A stretch of DNA of 61,192 nt, taken from an uncultured Lachnospiraceae bacterium (GTDB taxonomy: Bacteria; Bacillota; Clostridia; Lachnospirales; Lachnospiraceae). Both the position numbers and the translations under genes were made by a program. Each line of letters begins with the position of its first letter. Position 1 is the stretch's first letter. Location of the stretch: positions 1-61,192 of the forward strand of contig CAMWPB010000022.1 in assembly GCA_947176065.1 (NCBI GenBank), in the 5' to 3' direction. Shown piece after piece: positions 9,094 through 18,021 of this stretch. The notes below the pieces were generated by a model that did no database searches, was not told the DNA's origin, and worked only from the letters and a program-made list of their open reading frames with translations.

Positions 9094-9732
9094 TCAGTTT
9101 GCATTTTTGGATTGCAAGGATTCCATGAGGGCAAAGAAATGTTTTGGCTCGCCGGTACTAAAATATTCATACCACGATTCCAACGTATCTGATTGAAAAA
9201 CGTCTAAATGTTCAATTATTTGTTTTGTCCATAATAAAGCGCCAGTGGAACCGGCAGTAATGAGGTTGCTGGCCGCTATCGATGGCTTGTCCGTATAAAA
9301 ACATTGACCTTTATAGCAGGGAGAAACCATTTCAAGAAACCCCACTCCGTTACTGGTGTGTGGGCGCTGATCCAATAGACCAAAGCTGGCAAGGGCAGCG
9401 GTTGCCCCACAAATTGCACACACGGTAGCACCGCAGGAAAGAAATTCACCGGCTTTTTTGATAATAGCGCCATGCTTTGATTCATTCCATGTATTTGCGC
9501 CTGGCAAAAGCAGTACGTTTGCTTCGTTCACAATAATATCGTCAATCAGGCAATCTGGTACGATTGTCAGTCCACCCATTGTCTGGACCGACTTCTTGGA
9601 ATAACTTACCGTTTTGAGAGAAAGCTGTGGGGCATCCTTTTTAAAAAAACGACCAGAATTCAGTTCCGCAGTGACATAACCTATCTCCCAGTCGGCTAAA
9701 GTATCAAGAACGTAAACATAGATTGTAGGCAT
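9094..9732 (-). CDS. DJ-1/PfpI family protein
   Basis: The 212-aa cytosolic protein has the class-I glutamine-amidotransferase-like fold. The N-terminal strand is IYVYVLDTLADWEIGY. LLLPGANTW is near residue 135, and the nucleophile elbow is AICGATAALASFGLLD with Cys near residue 106-110. Family members act as glyoxalase/deglycase-like enzymes, chaperones or proteases, so no precise activity can be assigned. RBS AGGAAA precedes the ATG. It is divergent from the WYL regulator gene at 9838, with a 105-bp shared control region, a common arrangement for a regulator and its target. Confidence 0.85.
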   Translation of the reverse strand: MPTIYVYVLDTLADWEIGYVTAELNSGRFFKKDAPQLSLKTVSYSKKSVQTMGGLTIVPDCLIDDIIVNEANVLLLPGANTWNESKHGAIIKKAGEFLSCGATVCAICGATAALASFGLLDQRPHTSNGVGFLEMVSPCYKGQCFYTDKPSIAASNLITAGSTGALLWTKQIIEHLDVFQSDTLESWYEYFSTGEPKHFFALMESLQSKNAN

Positions 9733-9790
9733 AAGTTTCCTCCATTTTTTGATTTATTGATTTGCCGGCTCTTTTACTGTACCATATAAT

Positions 9791-9820
9791 TGTTGACAAC
9801 AGCATGGCAAGAATTATAAT
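9791..9820 (+). promoter_or_regulatory. Promoter of the WYL regulator with a small palindrome over the -35
   Basis: TTGACA (9793-9798), 16 bp, TATAAT (9815-9820) reads toward the regulator gene. The -35 sits in the near-palindrome TGTTGACAACA (9791-9801), which would also lie upstream of the divergent DJ-1 gene. It is a candidate operator for autoregulation and control of the neighbour. Confidence 0.6.
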
Positions 9821-9837
9821 CGAAAGGCGACTATCAA

Positions 9838-10782
9838 ATGAAAATAGACAGGCTTGTCAGTATTATTATGGTACTCCTTGATAAAAAACGGATAGGAGCA
9901 CAGGAATTGGCGGATATGTTTGAAGTTTCGCCCCGCACAATCTATCGCGATATAGACACGATCAATATGGCGGGTATTCCTGTTCGCTCAATAACAGGAG
10001 TGGGCGGTGGCTTTGAAATCATGCCGGAATACAAGATTGATAAGAAGTTTTTTTCAAGTGAAGATCTTTCTGCGCTCCTTATGGGGCTTTCCAGTCTTTC
10101 CAATATGATACAGGGGGAGGAATTGGTACATGCTCTTGCAAAAGTCAGGAGTTTTATACCCGCCGACAGAGCGAAAGATATTGAATTGAAAGTCAATCAA
10201 ATATATATAGATTTGAGCCCTTGGACAGGGAACAGAAATATACAACCATATTTGGAAGTTATTAAGGAGGCTTTGCAGGGCAGCAGGCTGTTGATTTTTT
10301 CTTATGTAGCTCATCATGGAAATAGAACAGTAAGAACAGTCGAGCCGCATCAGCTTGTGTTGAAGGGCGGTCAATGGTACTTACAGGGGTATTGCCGCAA
10401 AAGAAATGATTTTCGTCTGTTCAGATTATCCCGTATGTCAAACCTGCAAGTACAAAGGGAAACTTTTACACCGCGGGAGTATCAGAAACCGTGGTTGGAT
10501 TTTGATGATATGTGGAAAGCTATGCAGACAAAAATTAAAATCCGCATACATAAATCTGTGATGGACAGGGTGCTTGAGTTTTGCTCTTACGAAGATTTCA
10601 CGTCGGATGGAAAGGAACATTACCTTGTTAATTTCCCTTTCATAGAGAACGAATACAACTACGATATTCTTTTAAGTTTTGGAAATAAATGCGAGTGCTT
10701 AGCGCCATTGCATATTCGGGCGGAAATGATGCGCAGAATACATGCAATGGCGGATATATACGAAAGCTCATATGCTGAATAA
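9838..10782 (+). CDS. YafY-type transcriptional regulator (HTH_11 + WYL)
   Basis: The 314-aa protein has an N-terminal winged HTH (LDKKRIGAQELADMFEVSPR, about residues 13-60) and a WYL domain at about 140-210 with the signature GGQWYLQGYC. A C-terminal WYL-associated domain follows. WYL proteins bind nucleotides or ssDNA-like ligands and control stress, defence or metabolic genes. The divergent DJ-1/PfpI gene is the most likely target. There is no phage-defence gene cluster next to it. Confidence 0.9.
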   Translation: MKIDRLVSIIMVLLDKKRIGAQELADMFEVSPRTIYRDIDTINMAGIPVRSITGVGGGFEIMPEYKIDKKFFSSEDLSALLMGLSSLSNMIQGEELVHALAKVRSFIPADRAKDIELKVNQIYIDLSPWTGNRNIQPYLEVIKEALQGSRLLIFSYVAHHGNRTVRTVEPHQLVLKGGQWYLQGYCRKRNDFRLFRLSRMSNLQVQRETFTPREYQKPWLDFDDMWKAMQTKIKIRIHKSVMDRVLEFCSYEDFTSDGKEHYLVNFPFIENEYNYDILLSFGNKCECLAPLHIRAEMMRRIHAMADIYESSYAE

Positions 10783-10806
10783 AACAAAAAGACAGGCAAT
10801 GTCCTT

Positions 10807-11694
10807 TTATTCGGTTCTCTCTTTTCCCCAGAAGAACACAGCCACCGTACCGGGGCCTGTGTGTGCGCCGATGGTGGTGCCGATACTGTTAATTACAACT
10901 TTGCCGTCCAGCTTCGGGAAACGCTCTTCGATCAGATCCGCCACGAATCTGGCGTCCGCATAGCAGGCGGATTGTGAAATATAGCATTTTCCGCTGTAGG
11001 CGGTGCCCTCCTCTATACATTCTTCCATTTTATCTACAATGGCATGGATTACCTTTCTCTTGGTGCGGATTTTATAGCGGGGAATCAGCCTGCCCAGATG
11101 ATCCACGTTCAGGAGCGGACAGATATTCAGCATATTTCCGATCATGCCGGAAGTCTTGGAGATACGGCCGCCTTTGATATAGAAGGTAAGGTCGGTGGAA
11201 AAGAACCAGTGGTTCAGACGCAGACGGTTGCCGAGCGCCCACTGATAGAGCTCTTCGACGGACATGCCCTCGTCGCGCAGGTCAGCCAGTTTGTCCATCA
11301 GAAGACCGAAGCCCGAGGACGCTGCCAGGGAATCTACGATGTAAATTGTCCGGTCGGGGTATTTTTCGGCCAGAATTTCTTTGGCGCCCATGGCGGAGTT
11401 GATCACGCCGGAGATACCGGAGGACAGACACAGATGCAGCACGTCTTTGCCGGCTTTCAGAAAGGGCTCAAAGTATTCCGTAAATTCCGTCACATTAATC
11501 TGAGAGGTTTTTGTGTCTGCGCCGTCTGCCATTGCCTGATAAAAGTGTTCGAAGGACATGCTCTTGCCCAGATCGTCCGGATATTCCTGACCGTCCAGCT
11601 CATAGTGAAAGCAGGCGTAAGATATGCCGCGTTTCGAGAAATGTTCTGCCGGAAGGTCGGCTGTGGAGCAGCAGCTCAGAATATATTTCTTCAT
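10807..11694 (-). CDS. DegV family fatty-acid-binding protein
   Basis: The 295-aa protein has the DegV pattern: MKKYILSCCSTADLP, then TSQINVTEFTEYFEPFLKAG near residue 78, SSGISGVINSAMGAKEI near 103, and DSLAASSGFGLLMDKLADL near 135. DegV/FakB proteins bind a fatty acid and present it to the kinase FakA for acyl-phosphate formation. The ATG at 11694 is preferred to an upstream in-frame start because GGGAAAGG lies upstream and it matches the family N-terminus. It converges on the WYL regulator gene with only 24 bp between stop codons. Confidence 0.9.
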   Translation of the reverse strand: MKKYILSCCSTADLPAEHFSKRGISYACFHYELDGQEYPDDLGKSMSFEHFYQAMADGADTKTSQINVTEFTEYFEPFLKAGKDVLHLCLSSGISGVINSAMGAKEILAEKYPDRTIYIVDSLAASSGFGLLMDKLADLRDEGMSVEELYQWALGNRLRLNHWFFSTDLTFYIKGGRISKTSGMIGNMLNICPLLNVDHLGRLIPRYKIRTKRKVIHAIVDKMEECIEEGTAYSGKCYISQSACYADARFVADLIEERFPKLDGKVVINSIGTTIGAHTGPGTVAVFFWGKERTE

Positions 11695-11824
11695 ATGAAG
11701 GTATGCCTTTCCCGCAATGTGCGAATGAAATTTTGTAGTCGGATGCAATATACATTAGAGTGTAACATGTTTGTAAGGCAAATACAATGAGGCCTTAGGA
11801 CTATTCCGTATTCCGAGCTTGTAC

Positions 11825-11853
11825 TTGTTTTACCCGGAAATATTTGGTATACT
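11825..11853 (+). promoter_or_regulatory. Promoter of pfp
   Basis: TTGTTT, 17 bp, TATACT. Transcription from here gives a 5' leader of about 145 nt that contains a complete copy of the structured repeat at 11862-11967. Confidence 0.6.
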
Positions 11854-11861
11854 ATGAAGCG

Positions 11862-11967
11862 TAAAGAAAAAACAGGCGGCGCGTAGCGGCATTTGTTTTT
11901 TCTGCGCGAATAACGAGCAAACGTCCGACGAAGGCGGACATTGAGTGCGAAGCACGGGTTTGCGAGT
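11862..11967 (+). repeat. Structured intergenic repeat, copy A (in pfp leader)
   Basis: It has two parts. First is a long hairpin, AGAAAAAACA paired with TGTTTTTTCT, enclosing GGCGC-GTA-GCGGC. Second is a three-way junction at 11914-11967: CGA, stem GCAAAC paired with GTTTGC, inside it GTCCG/CGGAC and GTGC-GAA-GCAC, then GAGT. Copy B at 22711-22822 has the same order of parts with different but still paired bases. No protein is encoded. Confidence 0.8.
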
Positions 11968-12004
11968 CTATACAGTAAATATTAAATAAAGAAGGAGAAC
12001 AGAC

Positions 12005-13231
12005 ATGAAAGGAAACATTGTTGTTGGTCAGTCCGGCGGCCCCACAGCCGTTATCAACTCTTCCGTAGCGGGCGTGTACGCTGCTGCCAAGAAGCTGGGC
12101 GTGAAGAAGATTTATGGTATGGTTCACGGTATCGAGGGATTTCTGGAAGACAGAATGATCGATCTTGGCGAGTATCTGGATGATGAGACGGGAATCGAGC
12201 TTTTGAAGAGAACCCCTTCCGCATTTCTGGGTTCCTGCCGTTTCAAGATGCCCCAGATTGAGGGACATGAGGACGTTTACGAGAAGGTGTTTGAGATCAT
12301 GGAGAAGCATGATATCGAGTGCCTGTTCTATGCCGGCGGCAACGACTCCATGGATACGGTTAAGATGCTGTCTGACTATGCGGCGGCTCACGGCAAGTCC
12401 CAGAGATTCATGGGCGTGCCGAAGACCATTGATAACGATCTGCCTGTGACGGATCACTGCCCGGGCTATGGCTCCGCGGCAAAATATATTGCGGCTTCCC
12501 TGAAGGAGATCATCCGCGACAATGCATCTTTCGGTGCGAAGAAACCTACCGTTTGTATCGTAGAGATTATGGGACGTAACGCGGGCTGGCTTACGGCGGC
12601 TGCAGCGCTTGCAAAGGGTGACGACTGTGAAGGCTGCGACGCGATCTATCTGCCTGAGAAGGTATTTGATATCGACAAGTTTGTCGAGGATGTGAAGGAG
12701 CTGGCGGCGAAGAAATCTTCCGTAGTGATTGCGGTTTCCGAGGGCGTTAAGGTTGCGGACGGCAGATATGTATGTGAGATCGGCAGAGAGGTTGCAGTGG
12801 ATGCATTCGGCCACAAGCAGATGTCCGGTACGGCAGTTATGCTGGCTGACAAGATTGCGGCGGAGACAGGTCTTAAGACCCGTGCAATCGAGTTTTCCAC
12901 CTTACAGAGAGCGGCGACCCATCTGGCTTCCCTTACGGATATCAACGAGGCGTTCCAGGTTGGCCATGACGCGGTGATGGCTGCGGAAGAGGGCAAGACC
13001 GGCATGATGATCACGCTTGACAGAAACGGCGAAGATCCGTACCAGTGCGGCACAAGCGCTTACGATATCCACGCGATCGCAAATGTGGAGAGAAATGTGC
13101 CTGACGAGTGGATTACCGCGGACGGCAAGGGTCTGACGGACGATTATGAGAAGTATGCAAGACCGCTGATCATGGGTGAGCTGCAGCCGCTGTTTGTGAA
13201 CGGACTGCCGAGACATCTGGTGAGAAAATAG
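12005..13231 (+). CDS. pfp: Pyrophosphate-dependent 6-phosphofructokinase
   Basis: The 408-aa enzyme phosphorylates fructose 6-phosphate in glycolysis. MKGNIVVGQSGGPTAVINSS is the phosphate-donor loop. YAGGNDSMDT near residue 112 has Asp where ATP enzymes have Gly. GVPKTIDNDLPVTD near residue 137 has Lys where ATP enzymes have Gly. Both changes are the hallmarks of PPi-using enzymes, and the length fits that class (ATP-PFK is about 320 aa). The PPi reaction is reversible, so the enzyme may also serve gluconeogenesis. RBS AAGGAG is 7 bp before the ATG. It is followed by a terminator and a LacI-type regulator, then glycogen phosphorylase. Confidence 0.92.
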   Translation: MKGNIVVGQSGGPTAVINSSVAGVYAAAKKLGVKKIYGMVHGIEGFLEDRMIDLGEYLDDETGIELLKRTPSAFLGSCRFKMPQIEGHEDVYEKVFEIMEKHDIECLFYAGGNDSMDTVKMLSDYAAAHGKSQRFMGVPKTIDNDLPVTDHCPGYGSAAKYIAASLKEIIRDNASFGAKKPTVCIVEIMGRNAGWLTAAAALAKGDDCEGCDAIYLPEKVFDIDKFVEDVKELAAKKSSVVIAVSEGVKVADGRYVCEIGREVAVDAFGHKQMSGTAVMLADKIAAETGLKTRAIEFSTLQRAATHLASLTDINEAFQVGHDAVMAAEEGKTGMMITLDRNGEDPYQCGTSAYDIHAIANVERNVPDEWITADGKGLTDDYEKYARPLIMGELQPLFVNGLPRHLVRK

Positions 13232-13255
13232 AACGGTAAAAATTGGATTTTTTTC

Positions 13256-13294
13256 GAAAGAGTGGTTTACAAAACCACTCTTTTGTTATATGAT
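13256..13294 (+). promoter_or_regulatory. Terminator of pfp overlapping the promoter of the LacI-type gene
   Basis: AAAGAGTGGTTT pairs with AAACCACTCTTT around ACA, followed by TTTTG (13256-13286): a good terminator for pfp. In the same bases, TTTACA (13266-13271), 17 bp, TATGAT (13289-13294) forms a promoter reading into the regulator gene. The own transcript starts after the hairpin, so it would not be terminated. Confidence 0.65.
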
Positions 13295-13359
13295 GGTTTT
13301 GGAAAACGATTTCCGTAAAATATTTACCGATCATGGGATCGTTTCGGAATGGAAGGATC

Positions 13360-14361
13360 ATGGTATCAATCAAAGATGTCGCGAAGCAGGCGGGCGTGGC
13401 GATTTCCACCGTTTCCAAGGTGCTGAACAACTACCCGAATGTGAGCGAGAAGACAAAGAAAAAAGTAAATCAGGCGGTGGCGGAATTAAATTTTGTACCC
13501 AATTCCGTTGCGGCGGCGCTTTCTTCCAAGCAGTCCGGCAGGGTTGCGCTGCTTCTGAATCTGGGCAATGTGTCGCAGGCGGTGGACGAGATCAATATGC
13601 AGTATATGGCAGGGACCATAAGCCGGGCGGTGGAGCTGAGTCTGGACGTAATCACGATATTTGATTCCATGCTGAAGAATAAAAGTGTGGACGAGGTGGT
13701 GCGCTATCTGCGTTCCCAGAGTATTACGGGACTTATTATTTTCGGGATGTCGAAGGATGACAGGGTGCTTCAGAAACTGATTGACGCGCAGCTTTTCAAA
13801 ATAGTGACGGTGGATGCGCCCCTTGTGAACGCCTCTTCATCCTCGGTCTGGATCGATCAGGAGGCGGCGCAGTATGACGTGGCGAAGAAAACGCTTAAGG
13901 AAAATAAAGGAAAGAGTATTCTTTATCTGGCGGGCAAGAAGAACGGTTATGTTACCGGTGAGCGGCTGAAAGGCATACAGCGTCTGGCGGAGGAAGAGGG
14001 GATACCGCTGCTTGTCAGAAACGGAGAATTTTCAGAGCTGCAGGCCAGAAATCTGACGCTGCGGTATGCGAAGAAAAAGGATATCGTGGTCTGTGCTTCG
14101 GATCTGATGGCGATTGGCGCGATGCGGGCCCTGATGGATATGGATATTTTCCGCCCGGTGTGCGGCTTCGACGGGATCACGCTGATGGGATATGCGGGCA
14201 AGCAGATGAATACGGTCAGGCAGAATTTTGACCGGATCGCTTCGGTGGCGGTGGAAGAGTTAAAGCGTCTGTTGGACGGCGGAGAAGGCCGACAGATCGT
14301 GCTGGATTATGAGCTGGTCAGAATGAAATACGAAGATGTTTTAATGGCCGCACAGGAATAA
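13360..14361 (+). CDS. LacI family transcriptional regulator
   Basis: The 333-aa regulator has an N-terminal LacI HTH (SIKDVAKQAGVAISTVSKVL, residues 3-22) with hinge helix (VPNSVAAALSSKQSG), then a periplasmic-binding-protein-like effector domain. The ATG at 13360 after GGAAGGATC puts the HTH at the standard position; the upstream in-frame start would add nine atypical residues. Lying between pfp and glgP, it probably responds to a sugar or sugar phosphate and controls one or both; the effector is unknown. Confidence 0.9.
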   Translation: MVSIKDVAKQAGVAISTVSKVLNNYPNVSEKTKKKVNQAVAELNFVPNSVAAALSSKQSGRVALLLNLGNVSQAVDEINMQYMAGTISRAVELSLDVITIFDSMLKNKSVDEVVRYLRSQSITGLIIFGMSKDDRVLQKLIDAQLFKIVTVDAPLVNASSSSVWIDQEAAQYDVAKKTLKENKGKSILYLAGKKNGYVTGERLKGIQRLAEEEGIPLLVRNGEFSELQARNLTLRYAKKKDIVVCASDLMAIGAMRALMDMDIFRPVCGFDGITLMGYAGKQMNTVRQNFDRIASVAVEELKRLLDGGEGRQIVLDYELVRMKYEDVLMAAQE

Positions 14362-14450
14362 CGCGGGTTTACGGGAAGGCAGAACTGGATAATATAATTA
14401 ACATAGAATAAACAACAAACATGTAGAAAAGGGAAAAGGGAGGTTTCAAC

Positions 14451-16763
14451 ATGGCACAGGCAAGTAACCTGAAAAGAGACGTACTGGTAATGAATCTGGA
14501 GCAGGAGCTGGAGAGTCAGACACAGAGCGGATACGGGAAATCCATTTCCGCCTGCAGCAATGAAGAACTTTATTACAGTATCCTGCAGCTTTCTAAGAAG
14601 CTGATGGCTGCATCGGAGCGGATTGAGGGCGAGAAGAAGATCTACTATATTTCCGCGGAGTTCCTGATTGGAAAGCTTTTATCCAACAACCTGATTAATC
14701 TGGGCATTTATGACAATCTGGAAAAGATTCTTGCAAAGAACGGTAAACAGCTTTCCGTAATCGAGGAAGTGGAGCCGGAGCCTTCTCTCGGAAACGGCGG
14801 TCTGGGACGTCTGGCGGCATGCTTTCTTGATTCCATCGCCTCTCTTGGTCTTCCGGGCGAGGGTATTGGCTTAAATTACCATTTCGGTCTGTTTAAGCAG
14901 GAGTTTAAGGACAAACTGCAGACGGCTGAAAAGAACGACTGGATCGAGGAGCAGTCCTGGCTGACGAAGACGGACACCACCTTCGAGGTGGCATTCGGCG
15001 GGAAGAAAGTGACTTCCCGACTTTATGACATTGATGTCATTGGCTATGATAACGGTGTGAATAAGCTGCGGCTTTTTGATATTGAGACGATCGATGAGAG
15101 TCTGGTAAAGAAGGGCATCGATTTTGACAAGGAAGATATTGAGAAGAATCTGACGCTTTTCCTGTATCCCGACGATTCCGATGAGGCGGGGGATCTTCTG
15201 CGTATCTACCAGCAGTATTTTATGGTGAGCAATGCGGCGCAGCTGATTTTAAAAGAAATGAAGGAGAAACAGTATGATCTGCGCAAAATGTATGAGCATG
15301 CGGTGATCCAGATCAACGATACCCATCCGACTATGGTGATTCCGGAGCTGATCCGCATTCTGGTGGATGAGAAGGCGTTCACGATGGATGAGGCGATCGA
15401 GGTTGTGAGCAAGACCTGTGCGTACACGAACCACACGATTCTGGCGGAGGCGCTGGAGAAATGGCCTCTGGAGTATCTGGAGAAGGTGGTGCCCCAGCTT
15501 GTGCCGATCATCAAAGAACTGGATAAGCGTGTGGCGGCGAAGTATAAAGATCCCAAGGTGCAGATCATTGACAAGGACGACAGGGTGCATATGGCACATA
15601 TCGATATCCATTACGGCTTCTCGGTGAACGGCGTGGCGGCAATCCATACGGAGATCTTAAAGAATACGGAGCTGAATGCGTTTTATAAGATCTACCCGGA
15701 AAAATTCAATAATAAGACAAACGGCATTACTTTCAGGAGATGGCTTTTATCCTGCAACCGTGAGCTGGCAGGTTTCCTTTCCGACACCATCGGGGATGCC
15801 TACAAGAAGGACGCGGCTAATCTGGAGAAGCTGTTAGAGTTTGCGGATGACGAGGCGGTGCTTGACCGGATTGCCGAGATCAAGATGAACCGCAAGAAGG
15901 ATCTGGCGGCTTACGTGCAGAAGGCGGAAGGCGTAACGCTGAATCCGGATTCTATCTTTGATATTCAGAGTAAGCGTCTGCACGAGTATAAGAGGCAGCA
16001 GATGAACGCTCTTTACATCATCCATAAATATCTGGAGATCAAGGCAGGAAAGAAGCCTGCAAGACCCATGACATTTATCTTCGGAGCAAAAGCGGCGCCC
16101 GCTTATGTGATTGCGCAGGATATCATCCATCTGCTTCTGGTGCTGCAGGAGATTGTGAATAAAGATCCTGACGTGAGTCCTTACATGACGGTGCTCATGG
16201 TAGAGAACTACAACGTGGCTTACGCCGAGAAGATGATTCCGGCCTGCGATATTTCCGAGCAGATTTCGCTGGCATCCAAGGAGGCGTCCGGCACAGGCAA
16301 CATGAAGTTCATGTTAAACGGCGCGGTGACGCTGGGTACTTCCGACGGCGCGAATGTGGAGATTCACGAGCTGGTGGGAGACGACAATATTTATATCTTC
16401 GGTGAGAAGTCCGAGGCGGTGATTGCACACTACGAGAAGGCGGATTATGTGTCCAGGGATTATTATAAGAAGTCTCCTGTGATCAAGGAGGCGGTAGACT
16501 TTATCGTCAGCAAGGAAGCCCTGAAGGTGGGACACAAGGAGAATCTGGAGAGACTTTACAAGGAGCTGCTGAACAAAGACTGGTTTATGACGCTTCTGGA
16601 CCTGGAGGATTATATCGCTGCCAAGGATAAAATGATGGCGGATTACGAGGACCAGAAGAAGTGGAGAAAGATGATGCTTGTAAATATCGCTAAGGCAGGT
16701 TTCTTCTCCTCCGACAGAACCATCGAGGAGTACAACAGAGATATCTGGAAATTGCGCGCATAA
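14451..16763 (+). CDS. glgP: Glycogen/starch/alpha-glucan phosphorylase
   Basis: The 770-aa enzyme releases glucose 1-phosphate from alpha-1,4-glucans using phosphate and PLP. Visible motifs include [19 protein letters not shown] near residue 105, [16 protein letters not shown] near 290, and the PLP-lysine segment [20 protein letters not shown] near 615. RBS GGGAGG precedes the ATG. It is somewhat shorter than the commonest family length of 800-840. It acts with the PPi-PFK and the GH13 genes in intracellular glucan use. Its stop codon lies in the arm of a large inverted repeat shared with the convergent glycosyltransferase gene. Confidence 0.95.
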   Translation: MAQASNLKRDVLVMNLEQELESQTQSGYGKSISACSNEELYYSILQLSKKLMAASERIEGEKKIYYISAEFLIGKLLSNNLINLGIYDNLEKILAKNGKQLSVIEEVEPEPSLGNGGLGRLAACFLDSIASLGLPGEGIGLNYHFGLFKQEFKDKLQTAEKNDWIEEQSWLTKTDTTFEVAFGGKKVTSRLYDIDVIGYDNGVNKLRLFDIETIDESLVKKGIDFDKEDIEKNLTLFLYPDDSDEAGDLLRIYQQYFMVSNAAQLILKEMKEKQYDLRKMYEHAVIQINDTHPTMVIPELIRILVDEKAFTMDEAIEVVSKTCAYTNHTILAEALEKWPLEYLEKVVPQLVPIIKELDKRVAAKYKDPKVQIIDKDDRVHMAHIDIHYGFSVNGVAAIHTEILKNTELNAFYKIYPEKFNNKTNGITFRRWLLSCNRELAGFLSDTIGDAYKKDAANLEKLLEFADDEAVLDRIAEIKMNRKKDLAAYVQKAEGVTLNPDSIFDIQSKRLHEYKRQQMNALYIIHKYLEIKAGKKPARPMTFIFGAKAAPAYVIAQDIIHLLLVLQEIVNKDPDVSPYMTVLMVENYNVAYAEKMIPACDISEQISLASKEASGTGNMKFMLNGAVTLGTSDGANVEIHELVGDDNIYIFGEKSEAVIAHYEKADYVSRDYYKKSPVIKEAVDFIVSKEALKVGHKENLERLYKELLNKDWFMTLLDLEDYIAAKDKMMADYEDQKKWRKMMLVNIAKAGFFSSDRTIEEYNRDIWKLRA

Positions 16764-16874
16764 GCAGAGTCATAAAGAAAAAGGGTCAGAATCATGCTTG
16801 CATGAATTCTGGCCTTTTTCTTTATGACGAGCAGCGCGAATGAGAAATGCGGAGCATTTCGAATCTGCTTATGC
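16758..16874. repeat. 117-bp composite inverted-repeat element with bidirectional terminator (copy C)
   Basis: The ends are an 11-bp perfect inverted repeat (GCATAAGCAGA ... TCTGCTTATGC). Inside are a 16-bp stem GTCATAAAGAAAAAGG/CCTTTTTCTTTATGAC with an inner hairpin (16769-16828), which acts as a terminator in both directions, and CGA-N4-GAAATGC-GGA-GCATTTC-GAAT (16837-16864), which closely matches copy D at 21012-21065. The stop codons of both convergent genes lie in the terminal repeat arms. Confidence 0.75.
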
Positions 16875-17921
16875 AAGCGCCTTCAACCGCTCTTTTGCAG
16901 GCTGATAGCCCCCGCATTTTCTGTAATACGTCCGCGCCTCCCCGGTATGCCCGGTGCATTCGTAGATTACGCCGATATTGTAATAGGCCTTATAGCTGTT
17001 TACGCCATCTACAGAGAACTCTTCTATAGTAGTAGACTTTTTGAATTCCGTAACGGCGGCATCAAAGAGTCCGTTGTTCATATAAACCAGTCCCATCAGA
17101 AAGACGAAATCAGCCCTTCCCGCAAATACGTCATAGAGCTCGGCAAGTCCCAGCGCTTCCTGTGCGCGCTTTAAATCCAGGAGTGTGTAGCCGTAGGATT
17201 CCACCATGGTCTTTACATAGTCAAGGCTGGGATCCACTTCCATGGAAAGGCCGGCATCGAAGCTCCGAAAGGCGTTTTCAGCGTCACCGAGTCTGCGGTA
17301 ACACTGTCCGAGCTGGAAATAGAGATAGGGATCGGGGCCTTCTTTCTCAAGCTGGGATTCCAGCAGGGCGATATTGCGGCGGGATTTTTCCTGCATGTCC
17401 GCCTCGGTCTCGTCGTAGCCCACATGAAGAATTGTGACAGGAGCGTCATAAATTGCTTTTGCGCTGCCGTCGCGGCGCTCCAGCTGTTCGTGCACTGTTC
17501 CTGTAAAGTGGAAATATCGGCGGTCAGCCAGACGGCTTACCCGTGTCTGCTCGTAGGAGATCTGGCCGTTTTGCAGAAAGCGGCTGCGGATGAGAATACG
17601 CCCCGTGCGGTCAGGATACGCTTCCATACAGCGGCCAAGCGCGGATACATCCAGTTTTTCGATATACTCGTCGCAGTCGAGAGAAAGTATCCGATTGTGG
17701 GAGGCTTTTTGCATACAGAAATTCCTGGCGGCGCTGAAATCGCTGCACCAGTCGAAATGGTAAATCCGGTCGGTGTACTTCTCGGCAATCGCCAGGGTAC
17801 GGTCTGTGGAGCCGGTGTCTGTCAGCACGATCTCAAAACCGTAGGAAGACAGACGCTTCAGGCATTCCTCAATATGAGCCTCTTCATTTTTTGCAATGAT
17901 ACAAACGGACAGCGGAAGCAA
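16869..17921 (-). CDS. Family 2 glycosyltransferase with C-terminal TPR repeats
   Basis: The 350-aa protein starts at a TTG (LLPLSVCIIAKNEE). AAAGGAG lies 5 bp upstream, and the alignment with the paralogue at 18021-19088 (MLPVSVCMIAKNED) puts that paralogue's Met exactly here. An upstream ATG at 17987 lies inside a repeat hairpin. The GT-A domain has VCIIAKNEEAHIEECL, TDTGSTDRT and LDCDEYIE (DXD-type metal site). TPR-like helices follow after about residue 200. It transfers a sugar from a nucleotide donor, probably to a peptide or surface glycan. It forms a tandem duplicated pair with the next gene. Confidence 0.85.
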   Translation of the reverse strand: MLPLSVCIIAKNEEAHIEECLKRLSSYGFEIVLTDTGSTDRTLAIAEKYTDRIYHFDWCSDFSAARNFCMQKASHNRILSLDCDEYIEKLDVSALGRCMEAYPDRTGRILIRSRFLQNGQISYEQTRVSRLADRRYFHFTGTVHEQLERRDGSAKAIYDAPVTILHVGYDETEADMQEKSRRNIALLESQLEKEGPDPYLYFQLGQCYRRLGDAENAFRSFDAGLSMEVDPSLDYVKTMVESYGYTLLDLKRAQEALGLAELYDVFAGRADFVFLMGLVYMNNGLFDAAVTEFKKSTTIEEFSVDGVNSYKAYYNIGVIYECTGHTGEARTYYRKCGGYQPAKERLKALA

Positions 17922-17970
17922 GGCTTCTCCTTTCACGTTAATAGGAAAGTGCGGCAGTGTAAACCATTTA

Positions 17971-18021
17971 AGGAGAATGCGAAGCATTCTCTGAATCGAG
18001 CGCGCGGGCGCTCGATTTTTT
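17971..18021. repeat. Double hairpin between the two glycosyltransferase genes (element E)
   Basis: AGAATGC-GAA-GCATTCT (17974-17990) is followed by AATCGAGCG paired with CGCTCGATT (17994-18017) and a T run on the plus strand. The first hairpin has the GAA triloop also seen in other copies, but it lacks the CGA...GAGT borders. In the minus transcript it could attenuate read-through from the upstream glycosyltransferase gene. Confidence 0.55.
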
